From UBA5399 sp964464145 (GTDB taxonomy: Bacteria > Bacillota > Clostridia > Christensenellales > Christensenellaceae): DNA of 64,000 nucleotides. A program made the translations under genes and the position numbers. Below are positions 1 through 9,900 of this stretch, in pieces. The DNA lies in the NCBI GenBank assembly GCA_964464145.1, contig CAYXFB010000003.1:1-64000 (forward strand), read 5' to 3'. A model generated the notes under the pieces. The model saw only the letters and a list, made by a program, of their open reading frames with translations, had not been told where the DNA came from and made no database searches. The stretch's first letter is position 1. Each line of letters starts with the position of its first letter.

Positions 1-50
1 TGGACACACGCCCCTCAAACGTGCCTGTCTGCCGATTCCAGCACTACCGC
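1..50 (-). tRNA. tRNA-Leu(GAG), 3' part cut off by window edge
   Basis: Read on the minus strand from 50 downward, the sequence folds as the 5' part of a leucine tRNA. It has a 7-nt acceptor strand GCGGTAG, TG at positions 8-9, and a D-stem CTG/CAG. The anticodon stem CACGT/GCGTG closes a 7-nt loop TTGAGGG whose anticodon is GAG. The TGTCC that follows fits the start of the long class II variable arm. The T-arm and 3' acceptor strand lie beyond the edge. The layout resembles known bacterial tRNA-Leu(GAG), but the whole gene is not visible. Confidence 0.85.
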
Positions 51-83
51 ATGACGCTGATTTTTTAACACTCAGCATGAGAT

Positions 84-113
84 ATTATATTATAAACCAC
101 ATACTAAAGTCAA
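84..113 (-). promoter_or_regulatory. Sigma-A-type promoter for tRNA-Leu
   Basis: On the minus strand a TTGACT -35 box (108-113) and a TATAAT -10 box (84-89) are 18 bp apart. A second overlapping TATAAT lies at 89-94. The expected start is near 77, giving about 27 nt of leader before the tRNA at 50. Confidence 0.65.
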
Positions 114-131
114 TAAAAATAACACTATTCC

Positions 132-169
132 AAATAAAAAATGAGGAAACCCTTTTTCCGGGCTTCCCC
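132..169 (-). terminator. Intrinsic terminator of the Big_2/CarboxypepD-repeat gene
   Basis: On the minus strand a 10-bp stem (160-169 with 143-152, two G-U pairs) with a 7-nt loop is followed by a T-rich tract (132-141). It lies 15 nt after the stop codon at 184 and separates that gene from the tRNA. Confidence 0.85.
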
Positions 170-183
170 ACAATTGTTCTAAG

Positions 184-3100
184 CTATTTTTTGACCGTAA
201 TGGTGACCGACCTGCTCACTCCGCCAGCGGTCGCCGTTATCACTGCTGTGCCTGCCTTTTTTGCGTTCAGCTTACCGTCCTTATTTACGTCCAGCACGGC
301 TCTGTTGCTCGACTTCCAGCTTATCTTGTTATCCGTGGCGTTTGTAGGGTTGAAGTTCGCAGACAGCCAAGTCGCGCTTTTTACCCTCATCGTGTTCGGC
401 GCGCCCGATATACTTATAGACTGCACCGGAATAGAGTAAGGATCAACGTACACCCGCATCTTGGCGGATTTGGTGCCCGTTATGCCGCTGGCCGAAGCTG
501 TGATTATTGCCTCGCCCACATTGTACGCATACAGCTTACCGTTCGCGTCCACCTGCACCACAGATGGGTTGCTAGAGGAGAACTTGGGCTTCACCTTGCC
601 GCCGCTCGTGTATACCACGTAATTCGCCGTGCGGCGCATCCCCTTCACTAGACGCATATTGTCTTGAGAGAAGGCCACACTGCGCACGTCTGTGTTCACT
701 GTTATAGTAAACCGTGCATAGACGCCGCTTCCGTCAGTGGCGCGAACTATTATATCCGTCTTGCCGGGCGATACGCCCTTTACCCTACCCTCTTTATCCA
801 CTGTGGCTACCTTGGTGTTCTTGGAGGTATAGCTGAGCGTCTTGTCGTTTGCGTTGCTTGGGCGCACCTGCGTGTGTATTTTCACAAGCGAACCCGCCGT
901 AACCGTATTTGAGGAACGCGTCAGCTTTACCTGCGTAACGGGCTGCTTCACGGTCACTATGCACTGCGCCACAGCAAGGCCGTCCTCGGAGGTGGCCGTT
1001 ATGAGCGCGCGGCCTCTGCTCACACCGCGCATATATCCGCCGCTGTCTATCGTCACGCGCGCGGTATTGTCTGATTTCCATGTTATGCCCTGCAATGTAG
1101 CGTCCTTAGGATAAACGCTGGCCTTGAGCTGTATTCTGGAGCCCACAAACATATTCTTTGTTTCATTGCTTATGTTCACCTTGGTAGCGCCCTTGACCAC
1201 CTTCACCTTGCAGCTTGCCGCAATGCTGGTGCTGTCGTTAACGCGCGCCGTTATTTCTGTCTCGCCTGCGGAAATGCCCTTCACACGGCCGTTGCTATCC
1301 ACCGTGGCGATCGCCGGGTTGGAAGATACGAAAATAACGTTATCCAAACCCGCCTCGGGCGGCTGAACGGCATACCCCAGCTGCAGCTGGCTGCCGGTGC
1401 CCACATAGTAAAGCTCCTTATCAAAGCCTATCGAAACGGCGTTTTGCATCGTAACAACGAAATCAAGCGCCATTATATCCCTATCCGTTATCTGAACCGT
1501 TTCCACCTTTTTCTCGTTCTTTAGAAAACCGTCCTTCGAAACGTATACGTTGTAAAGCCCTGCGGGCAGGTCATACAGATTGTAGGTGCCATCCATTGCC
1601 GTCACTGTTTCGCCCATCGTACCCAAATAGTAATGCTCGAGGCGTACCTTCGCGCCGTCAAACGGCACGGGCGAACCCTGCATAGTGTTTAGGCTGGCTC
1701 TGCCCGATATTCTGAAAATAGCGTCCTGCGGCGATATTTTTATATTGAGATCCTCTTCGTCCCAACCCATATAATCGAAATCGCGCTTGCTGGTCGGGTA
1801 CATTTTTCCGGATATCGCCTTATATTGCGTTTCTATTATATAGGGCGCGCCTATATAAAGCTGCGTTGTGGGCGTGCTGAACGTGAATGTATATTTGCCC
1901 GCCGCGTCCGTTGTGGCCGTTGCCAGCGCAGTTGTGGAATTTTTGGCGAATATCTTTACCGTGAGACCCGCCACACCCTTATTAGAGTTGGAGGTATCCG
2001 TTATGGCTCCCTTGAAGTACACAGGAACTTGGCGGGTCATTTTTATATCGCCCACCGTAACGTCCTTATCCACCACGGAAACGGGCTGTTTACCCAGCGC
2101 ATAGCCCCGGTTGGCCGCCTTTACAACGTAACCCGTATCCGGCTGTATCTTCTCGAAGCTATACACACCGTTGGAGCCGGTCTGCACCGCCTTGCCCACC
2201 TGGTCGCCGTTTTTGTCGAATATGCGAACGTAGGCGCCCGGCATCAGCACGTTGTTTTCATTGAACACCTTGCCGTGCACCTCGAAGCCGTCCAAAAGCG
2301 GGCGCATTATTATATCGTGCCCTGTTTGGTGACCTGTAGTAACGCTAGAATTATCCATCGATACTCCATTTATGGAATTTTCCCAATGCGTGGAGTTTTT
2401 GCGCGCTATTATTGTATAACTATCGTTACTAGGAATATTTGGCACGGTTCTAAACTTATAAGAGCCATCCGAGCCAACAGTTACAGGGTTCTGTAGACCT
2501 GCGTAAATAACGGGCGTTAGTCTACCCGCGTTTACTTCGCTTGTTTTGTACAGCGTAACTTGCGCACCAACAATCGGATTCTGATTTTTATCTGTAACCT
2601 TGCCGCTTATTGTTGTTGGGTCAAGCGTTATTTGTCTGAGATCAATTGCGGCTTCCTCATATTCAACTTTAAACTCAGGTCCATTATATAAAATGTATCC
2701 ATCCACCTTTACCTGAAGAGAATATATTGCATTAGGCACATATTCAAAACTGAATATCCCATCATTAGCGGCAGTTGTAGTGGTCATATTAGACCCACCA
2801 CTTTTATTTAAAAGAGTAACTGTGGTTCCCCGCGGTATTATACCAGGGTTTCCCGCAACATCACTGCTACCACTTAGCAATTGCCCGTATACTCTCATCG
2901 GTTCTAGTGTCTTTGAACCCAAATTTAAAGGATTGACTCTTTTACCACTTATTTTTGTAATTGACACATCTTTAAACACGCCTGTAATATATGTATCGAG
3001 TTTAGCTTTTATATCATACTTTATCGGGCTATCTTTTATTGGCTTATTTGCATTAGTGTCCGTATATACACTATAGTATCCGGTAGGCGATGATGATGGA

Positions 3101-4317
3101 GAAACTTCCACATAGGCATCTTTGCTTCCCGACGAGTAAATTCCAAAAGAATAAAGGTTACTTGCAACCGAATCTGCCGCACCATTATTCCTTTTCATAA
3201 TATTTGCTTTTACTTCAATACGCTTCAACGTTATTGTGCTTACTGTAGTATCTGTAAGATTTGCATTCTCATCAAGAGACGAGGTAATGTTTACATCCAC
3301 ATTAGCACCATCGGCAGGCGTTGAATACTCAGAATAGCCCTCATGATCTATTGTGATTGTATATGCGCCCTTAGTCACGGTATCAAATGTATATTCGCCG
3401 TTGCTGTCTGTAGTTGTCTCTTTTGTAATGCCGCCCCTGCCAAGAATGACTTTAACACCTTTTACGTTGACCGGGGTAGGTGCGTTGTCTTTTATGGTTC
3501 CCTTTACTTTGACACCCTCCAAGACAATGTTTCCTACTGAAATATCACTATCTTGCGGAGAAACGCTAACACTTGCAGGTGTTTGTGTCTTATAGCCGTC
3601 CGCAACCACCTTAACCGTATAGTCTCCATTTATTACTTTCGAAAACTCATATTTTCCGGTCGCGTTAATATTTGGATATGTTTTCTTTACATTTCCGTCG
3701 CTGCCTATCAAATATGCAGTGGCTACCGTACCGCTTGCAAACGAGGGCGAAAATGAAACTGTTCCAACTACTTTTTGCTCTTTTATCGTAATACCCAGTG
3801 TTGTATTATCAGATATTTTTATGCTTTCACTCTTATACCTATTGTATCCCGAATGAACAATGTCTATGCGATATTGTTTATCTGAATCTAACGAAAATGA
3901 ATAACCACCCCCACCGGTCGTAGTTATATTCCCCGCATTGCTACTGTCAGTTATGTTATACAAATCAAGTTGAACACCATCAATGGGCGATCCAGCTTCA
4001 TCTTTAACGACACCAGAAAGTGTAAAATTCGCCGCCATACCCGCAACAGGCTCCTGCGCCAAAACCGCCGCTGGGACCTCCTCCTCGGGCTGCGGCGCAT
4101 CCGGCACTTGCCGCTCCGGTTCCCCCGCCTGCGAGGCTTGTTGCTGTATATCCGGCGCGCTCTGCTCTGCCTCCGCAATAGGCTCTGCGGACGCTGCTGT
4201 TTGCGCTTCCTCCTTCATTTGAGGCGGCGCGGCAAAACCTGTCGCCGCAAGGCCAAATACCAAAATAGCCGCCAAAGCCACGCTGATGATACTCTTAAAA
4301 TTGATACCCTTAACCAT
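184..4317 (-). CDS. Secreted multidomain protein: CarboxypepD-reg-like repeats plus Big_2 Ig-like domains
   Basis: This 1377-residue protein has a clear signal peptide: basic start MVKGINFKS, a hydrophobic core at about 10-27, then GFAAPP. An Ala/Glu/Pro/Gln-rich spacer runs to about residue 95. About eight domains of the carboxypeptidase-regulatory/transthyretin type follow, recognisable by G.V.D..G.P..G..V.L and G.Y.F..... Y.......GY patterns. Residues ~985-1377 hold about five bacterial Ig-like Big_2 domains with W.S.N..VATVD..G.V.GVS.G...I.A patterns. There is no LPXTG sorting signal, no S-layer homology domain and no C-terminal membrane segment, so how it is held at the surface is not visible. 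An AGGAGAG ribosome binding site lies 5 nt before the ATG, and a strong terminator follows. Such proteins are usually adhesive or structural. I see no catalytic motif, and the ligand is unknown. Confidence 0.9.
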   Translation of the reverse strand: MVKGINFKSIISVALAAILVFGLAATGFAAPPQMKEEAQTAASAEPIAEAEQSAPDIQQQASQAGEPERQVPDAPQPEEEVPAAVLAQEPVAGMAANFTLSGVVKDEAGSPIDGVQLDLYNITDSSNAGNITTTGGGGYSFSLDSDKQYRIDIVHSGYNRYKSESIKISDNTTLGITIKEQKVVGTVSFSPSFASGTVATAYLIGSDGNVKKTYPNINATGKYEFSKVINGDYTVKVVADGYKTQTPASVSVSPQDSDISVGNIVLEGVKVKGTIKDNAPTPVNVKGVKVILGRGGITKETTTDSNGEYTFDTVTKGAYTITIDHEGYSEYSTPADGANVDVNITSSLDENANLTDTTVSTITLKRIEVKANIMKRNNGAADSVASNLYSFGIYSSGSKDAYVEVSPSSSPTGYYSVYTDTNANKPIKDSPIKYDIKAKLDTYITGVFKDVSITKISGKRVNPLNLGSKTLEPMRVYGQLLSGSSDVAGNPGIIPRGTTVTLLNKSGGSNMTTTTAANDGIFSFEYVPNAIYSLQVKVDGYILYNGPEFKVEYEEAAIDLRQITLDPTTISGKVTDKNQNPIVGAQVTLYKTSEVNAGRLTPVIYAGLQNPVTVGSDGSYKFRTVPNIPSNDSYTIIARKNSTHWENSINGVSMDNSSVTTGHQTGHDIIMRPLLDGFEVHGKVFNENNVLMPGAYVRIFDKNGDQVGKAVQTGSNGVYSFEKIQPDTGYVVKAANRGYALGKQPVSVVDKDVTVGDIKMTRQVPVYFKGAITDTSNSNKGVAGLTVKIFAKNSTTALATATTDAAGKYTFTFSTPTTQLYIGAPYIIETQYKAISGKMYPTSKRDFDYMGWDEEDLNIKISPQDAIFRISGRASLNTMQGSPVPFDGAKVRLEHYYLGTMGETVTAMDGTYNLYDLPAGLYNVYVSKDGFLKNEKKVETVQITDRDIMALDFVVTMQNAVSIGFDKELYYVGTGSQLQLGYAVQPPEAGLDNVIFVSSNPAIATVDSNGRVKGISAGETEITARVNDSTSIAASCKVKVVKGATKVNISNETKNMFVGSRIQLKASVYPKDATLQGITWKSDNTARVTIDSGGYMRGVSRGRALITATSEDGLAVAQCIVTVKQPVTQVKLTRSSNTVTAGSLVKIHTQVRPSNANDKTLSYTSKNTKVATVDKEGRVKGVSPGKTDIIVRATDGSGVYARFTITVNTDVRSVAFSQDNMRLVKGMRRTANYVVYTSGGKVKPKFSSSNPSVVQVDANGKLYAYNVGEAIITASASGITGTKSAKMRVYVDPYSIPVQSISISGAPNTMRVKSATWLSANFNPTNATDNKISWKSSNRAVLDVNKDGKLNAKKAGTAVITATAGGVSRSVTITVKK

Positions 4318-4449
4318 TTGTCTCTCTCCTGTAAACGCTCTAATTACATATTTTATTGTACGATATTTTTATGATTCGTTATTATACATCGTTCTAATTA
4401 CCGCAAACTTTATAGTTAAGCAGCTTTTTCATATTGTTACGATACTTTT

Positions 4450-4478
4450 ATTTTAATATATATTTGCAATTAAATCAA
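4450..4478 (-). promoter_or_regulatory. Possible sigma-A promoter of the Big_2/CarboxypepD gene
   Basis: TTGATT (4473-4478) and TAAAAT (4450-4455) are separated by 17 bp on the minus strand, about 130 nt before the start codon. The region is very AT-rich, so chance matches are likely. The remainder of the divergent interval 4318-4825 also has a repeated element GTAATTAGA(G/A)CG, reading minus strand, at about 4335-4346 and 4390-4401. No gene was found there. Confidence 0.35.
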
Positions 4479-4825
4479 ATCTACCGGACAAATATAACAA
4501 AAAATTTCAAATTTTTACCTCAAACAATTAGTGCGGGTAAATATTGCGCCTACATTGTTGGTCTCAAATGTACGCAACGCACAAATCTCTCTGAAAATTT
4601 TTTGTAATCTGCTGTTTTATTTATGTTTTTATGATATATTATAACTGTGTTAATTATATTATAGCAATAGACAAAGGATAATCCTTAGTTTACTTCTTTA
4701 GGGTGGTCTCATGGGGTCGGGTTATATTGTTTTAGAAAATTATTTAATAGTCCGTTATCTGTCGATACGCAAAGCTTGATCGGCAGTATTTTTGCATTAA
4801 AAAATTCCTAATAAAGAAAAGGACG

Positions 4826-6598
4826 GTGGAGAAATTGAAAAATCTCAAGATCGGTAAAAAACTCTTGGTGACATTTGCTATCATAATTGCTATGGTTGCC
4901 GCAGTATTGGTAATCTCTGTTGTGAGCCTTTCCAGTATAGGCACCAGCTTCACACTTTTTCACGATGACGGTTACCAAATAGAGAATACTGCTCAGGATA
5001 TGTCTCGTACTGTGCAGTCTATAGCTAAAAATATAGGCTATTCCGTTATGTCTAAGGATGTGGAAGCTACTGCAAAATATGTGGATGCCGCTAAATCCGA
5101 TTTGGAGCACATGGCTGAGGATATGACCTATCTTATGGAAAACTATAAAGGCGATAGAACTCCTTTGGACAGTATAGCGAAAATTGTGGAATCTAACGCC
5201 GAGGCACGTGAAAAGGTTTTTGAATATGCGCTCGCTTCAAAAAATGATGAAGCCTCCACTGTTTATTTCAACGAATTCATGCCCGCTCTCATAGAGGCCA
5301 CTGGCTATATAGATGAAATAAACTCCTCGGCGGCAAACGATGCCGAGACCTATTACAACAACGCAAAGCAGGAGCAGCAGCAGGCTACATACTTCATGAT
5401 AATAATATCACTTGCTGCCGTTTTAGTGACAATCATATTGGCTCTATATCTCACAAAGGGGCTCAAACGGCCTATATCCGAGATAGAAAAGGCGGCGATA
5501 GAGATAGCCAAGGGCAACCTCAACGCAGAGGTGAATTACCAATCCAAAGACGAGCTTGGTATGCTGGCTAGCAACATGCGCTCTCTCACCGATACGCTGA
5601 AAACCATTATATCGGATGAAGCCTATCTGCTGGGCGCTATGGCGGACGGAAACTTCAATATAAGATCACGCGCTGAGGACAAATATATAGGCGATTTCCA
5701 TGAATTGTTGACTTCCATGCGCAGCATAAATACAAATCTCAGCGATACACTGAGCCAAATAAACCAGTCATCAGATCAGGTTTCCAGTGGCTCAAATCAG
5801 GTTTCAAGCGGTGCACAAGCGCTGGCGCAGGGCGCTACAGAGCAAGCTTCCTCCGTGGAGGAGCTGGCCGCCACTATAACAGAGCTTTCCAGCCAAATAC
5901 AGGACAACGCCAAGAACGCAGAGCTTGCGAACGAAAAAGCGGGCAGGGTTGGCGAAGAGGCTTCCGTGAGCAACCGACGTATGCAGGATATGCTTGCGGC
6001 TATGAATGAAATAAACGAAAGCTCTAGCCAGATAGGTAAGATAATACAGACTATAGAGGATATAGCTTTCCAGACAAACATATTAGCGCTCAATGCCGCC
6101 GTTGAGGCCGCGCGTGCCGGAGCTGCCGGCCAGGGCTTTGCGGTTGTTGCGGACGAGGTGCGAAACCTCGCTTCCAAGAGCGCCGAGGCTTCTAAGAACA
6201 CCTCGCTTCTGATAGAGCGTTCGTTGCAGGCCGTGCAAAACGGCACAAACATAGCAGGAGAAACGGCACAGTCGCTCAATACCGTTATGGAGGGCATAGC
6301 GGACGCATCTGAGAGCATCAGCGGCATTGCGGTCGCCTCAACACAGCAGGCCAACGCCATCTCTCAGATAAACGTGGGCGTGGATCAGATATCCAACGTT
6401 GTGCAGACCAACTCTGCCACGGCTCAAGAGAGCGCCGCTGCCTCGGAGGAGCTTTCCAGCCAATCACAGCTGCTGCGGTCGCTGGTTGGAAAGTTTCAGC
6501 TTAAAGATTCCTCCTCTGTGATTGCTGCCCCAGCTTTACATGAACCGGATTCTTATTTCAGCGAAGATAACAGTTATTCAGACAATCAAAAATACTGA
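4826..6598 (+). CDS. Methyl-accepting chemotaxis protein
   Basis: A 590-residue transmembrane chemoreceptor. TM1 is at about 12-36, an extracytoplasmic helical-bundle sensor spans ~37-188 and TM2 is at about 189-210. A HAMP region follows at ~211-265, possibly with a second HAMP-like stretch to ~320. The cytoplasmic signalling domain contains the highly conserved hairpin tip around FQTNILALNAAVEAARAG. The sensor looks like the four-helix-bundle class, and its ligand cannot be told. The listed start is GTG; an in-frame TTG at 4835 (MKNLKIGKKL) is equally plausible, because the AAAGGA and GGAG motifs fit neither ideally. It is monocistronic, divergent from the surface-protein gene, and followed at once by a terminator. 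Its signal should pass to the CheW/CheA pair encoded at 22.5 and 47 kb. Confidence 0.95.
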   Translation: MEKLKNLKIGKKLLVTFAIIIAMVAAVLVISVVSLSSIGTSFTLFHDDGYQIENTAQDMSRTVQSIAKNIGYSVMSKDVEATAKYVDAAKSDLEHMAEDMTYLMENYKGDRTPLDSIAKIVESNAEAREKVFEYALASKNDEASTVYFNEFMPALIEATGYIDEINSSAANDAETYYNNAKQEQQQATYFMIIISLAAVLVTIILALYLTKGLKRPISEIEKAAIEIAKGNLNAEVNYQSKDELGMLASNMRSLTDTLKTIISDEAYLLGAMADGNFNIRSRAEDKYIGDFHELLTSMRSINTNLSDTLSQINQSSDQVSSGSNQVSSGAQALAQGATEQASSVEELAATITELSSQIQDNAKNAELANEKAGRVGEEASVSNRRMQDMLAAMNEINESSSQIGKIIQTIEDIAFQTNILALNAAVEAARAGAAGQGFAVVADEVRNLASKSAEASKNTSLLIERSLQAVQNGTNIAGETAQSLNTVMEGIADASESISGIAVASTQQANAISQINVGVDQISNVVQTNSATAQESAAASEELSSQSQLLRSLVGKFQLKDSSSVIAAPALHEPDSYFSEDNSYSDNQKY

Positions 6599-6613
6599 TA
6601 ACTACAAAATAGC

Positions 6614-6646
6614 GAGCTCCCGAAAAATGCTTCGGGGGCTCTTTTT
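6614..6646 (+). terminator. Intrinsic terminator of the chemoreceptor gene
   Basis: An 11-bp stem (6614-6624 with 6631-6641, one G-U pair) has a 6-nt loop and a TTTTT tail, 15 nt after the stop codon. The following stretch 6650-6890 shows no gene or recognisable site. Confidence 0.9.
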
Positions 6647-6894
6647 GTTGTGCGAATCATTCCGCGTATGTCTTTATTTGAGCCTTTTCCGCAAAGCCGC
6701 ACATTTTACATGCCCCACTTCCACACTCTCTCATACAGCTTGCTTAACGAGCATGGTGTCAATGACCGCAGCTATCTATTTCCGCCACACGCGCTACAAA
6801 GTGGCTCTACCGAACGGCTCTGGCTCCCGCTGCTTAACAGGTAATATCCTATATCCTACGCTGCCTATGTGTTCGCATACCGCGCAGGCGCATT

Positions 6895-6924
6895 GAAAAG
6901 ACCAGCCTCTCGGCCGGTCTTTTC
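6895..6924 (-). terminator. Inverted repeat, probable terminator of the giant MBG protein gene
   Basis: GAAAAGACC (6895-6903) and GGTCTTTTC (6916-6924) form a 9-bp stem. An inner GCC/GGC pairing follows after one mismatch. In minus-strand sense the 3' arm ends in CTTTTC, about 70 nt after the stop codon at 6993. On the plus strand a T-rich stretch also follows, so it may work in both directions. Confidence 0.7.
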
Positions 6925-6992
6925 GGGATTCTTTATTTTTCTAACTTATAATCCTAGGACGCCTAGCAAACGCCCTTTAGATTTTTAGGTTA

Positions 6993-9900
6993 TCACACGT
7001 TCTGCGCTTTTACGTCTTCCTTGGGCATTTGCTCGCTGTCACTGTCGTCCTCTCGGGTTTTCCTTGAGAAGAACATCACAACCACCTGCACTATTGCTAT
7101 CACACCCATGAAGGCCGTCCATCTGTCCGTAAGCACCATAGGCCTTGTTATATCCTCTGTTACCAGGAATATTATTACCGCGGCCACGGCCACCAATACG
7201 CTCAGCAGCCTTATGAAGCCCTTGCGCTTGATAGTGGTCTCTTCCTCCGCCTCATACTCGCTAACTCTAACTTCGGCATTGCCCTCTTCCTCCTCCTTCT
7301 TCTTACCTGTGAAGTAGGTTATCAGCATTATTGCCGAGAGTATAGCCGTGAGTATCGTGAATATCAGGTTCAGAAGCGCCCACGACGACCATTTTGAAGC
7401 CGTCGGTATAGCGTTATCCCTTAGAGCTACATTGCCATCACCGTTTGCGTCCGCCAAAGGCGTCGCGTTACCACGCAAAGGTACCGTCTGCGTAGGATTC
7501 GGAGCCGGCGCAGCATCTGTAGGAGCCGGAGCCGGAGGTGCATCAGGAGTCGCCGGAGCGGGCGTTACCGGCGCTACCGGAGGATCTTCCGTTGTACCCG
7601 GGGCTACCGGAGGCACTACCGTCTCTGATATAGTCAGTGCGCCTGCCGCCGTTGTTACCTTATAGTTCGGGTTGCTGCCCGGTTCCGCGTTGATCGCGTA
7701 TACGCCAGCCTCTTCACCCGCTTCGCGGCTTATAGTATAGTTCAGCTTATCGCCGTTTATCGTACCACTTGTAACCGCCGTAAACTCGGGATCGGCTTGG
7801 CCTGTCGTCTTGCTGTAGCTGTTTGCCGTTACGGTCGCCGCCTTGGGCGATACCGTGAACACACCCTCCCCTACAAATATCTTATAGTTCGGGTTGTCTC
7901 CCAGCTCAACATCTATAGCGTAGCTGCCCACATTTTCACCCGCCGTGCGAACCAGCGTATATTTGAGCTGGTCGTTGTTTACGGTTCCCGTAACAGTTGC
8001 CGTAAGAGTGGGATCATTTGAGCCATATACCTTAGCAGCGTTGTTGGGTGTTATAACCACATCAACGTCTTTAGGAGCTATTGTGAGAGAACCATCTGCC
8101 GCCGTCACGTCATAGTTCGGGTTGTTGCCCTTCGCTATTTTTATAGCGTAGCTGCCCACATCCTCACCGGGATCACGGCTTACAGTATAGTTCAGCTTGT
8201 CTGTGCCCACGAGGTTGCCCACCGTTATTGCCGAGGTAAACTCGGGATCGGCGTCTCCGTAGGTCTTCACCTTGTTATCCGCCGCCACCGTTATCGGTCT
8301 TTGGCTTACGGTGAAGTTCGCGCTACCCGTACTTATTGTATAGTTACTGTTTGAGCCTATGAGATCTACGGACATACCGTAGTTGCCCACACTCTCACCC
8401 GGCTGGCGCGATATGCTATAGCTCGGGGCTATCGGTCCTGTGCCGCCGCTTATGCTGGAGCCAAGAACCGGATCGCTGTCTCCGTATACCTTACCGTTAC
8501 CTACCGGAGTTATATTTATGGGCCGCTGCGTTATTGTAAGTTTGCCGGGAGTTACATCTTTTACGATGTAGTTGCTCTTGACATCAACGGCTTGAGCTTT
8601 TATGTCATATGAGCCAACATCTTCACCCGGATCGCGCGTGAATCTCAGATTCACCACATCACCTTGCAGCATACCCTCCGGCGTACCGTAGAAAGCGGGA
8701 TCGGCATTGCCGTATACCTTTGTGGCGTCGTTCACCTTCACCGTTATGGGCTTGGGCGTTATCTCAAACTTGGCCTTCTCCGGCTTTATGGTGTAGTTCT
8801 TGTAGGATCTAGAACTCGGATCTACGAAAACATTTATATTGTAGGTTCCCACATCCTTGCCCGGGTCACGCGTCAAGCCTATTTTCAGCTCGTCGCCCTT
8901 TACAAGACCATCATGCTTGGGCTTCAGATCCGGATCGGGCGTTGTTCCGTATACCATCTCCACGTTTTCGGCCGTTACTATTATGGGCTTGGGCGTTATT
9001 TTAAGATTTCCGCCCTTGTTCGTTATATCGTAGTTCTTGCTTATAGCGTCATCCACTATTGTCAGTGTAAGCGGATGTGTGCCCACATCTTCGCCGCCTT
9101 CGGCATACTTGCCCTCATCCACGCGAATCACGCTGGCCTTCAAGAGCTGCTTGTCCTTTTCCACCAGACCATCCGATACAACCGTATAGGGCTTGGGATC
9201 GGCCGCGCTATAAACCTTCTCCGCCGGGTCTACCCAAACGTCTATGGGTTTCGGGTTTATGTCGAAATAATTGGTCTGTACGGATATCTTGCTGGTGTCA
9301 AAATTGGGGTTTGCACCCTCGGGGAACACTACGTTGATCTTATAATTGCCAACGTTTTGGTTGTCCGGCTGCTCACGCACTAGATCATAAACCACGCCCT
9401 GTGCCTTCACGTTGTCCTGCGCAGTGAATACTTCAGGCTCCGCGCCGCCGTCATAGGTCTTAAATGTGTAATCAACATTTATATATCCAATAACTGTGAT
9501 CGGGTCTATTTTGAGATTACCGTCCTGCGTGGAAACATTATAGTTCGGGTTGTTCCCCTTATTTACCAATATGGGAGTATCCCCTATCTTAGTGTTGTTC
9601 ACAGGCGTCTTATAACTCAGATAGAAATCCAGAGTATCGCCCAGTATCAAAGCGGGATTGTATTCAACCGCGCTCTTGAGCGCACCCAAATCGGGCACTT
9701 CTCCGCCCACCGTTATTGTGCGGCTGGGAGCCACTACCTTCACGTCCCTCTGCTTTATCTCAAGCTTGGGCGCATCTTCGCCCGTGCCGCCGCCCTGTAC
9801 TATATCATAGTTGGGGTTAACTCCCGGCGTAACGGTGATGGGGTATTTGCCCACATCATCGGTCTTATTTTCACGATCTACGTCGTACTTCGGCTCGTCC

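Noticed and set aside
1825..2496. Plus-strand 223-residue open frame antisense to the Big_2/CarboxypepD gene
   Set aside because: Composition is that of a shadow frame, no ribosome binding site, and the minus strand carries an obvious domain-rich gene.
4742..4768. GTCGATAC upstream of the chemoreceptor as a sigma-28 -10 box
   Set aside because: No TAAA-like -35 at 15 bp; the nearest TTAA gives 13 bp spacing.
4735..4825. ACGCAAAGC (about 4766-4774) upstream of the chemoreceptor gene, reminiscent of the c-di-GMP-I riboswitch core
   Set aside because: The flanking paired elements, GNRA-type loop and receptor of that class are not present, so a nine-base match is treated as chance.
6522..6896. 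Plus-strand open frame of 124 residues after the chemoreceptor
   Set aside because: It overlaps the chemoreceptor end and crosses its terminator; no protein features.
8664..9383. Plus-strand 239-residue open frame antisense to the giant surface protein gene
   Set aside because: Repeats in the true gene generate repeated shadow frames; no start signal or recognisable domain.
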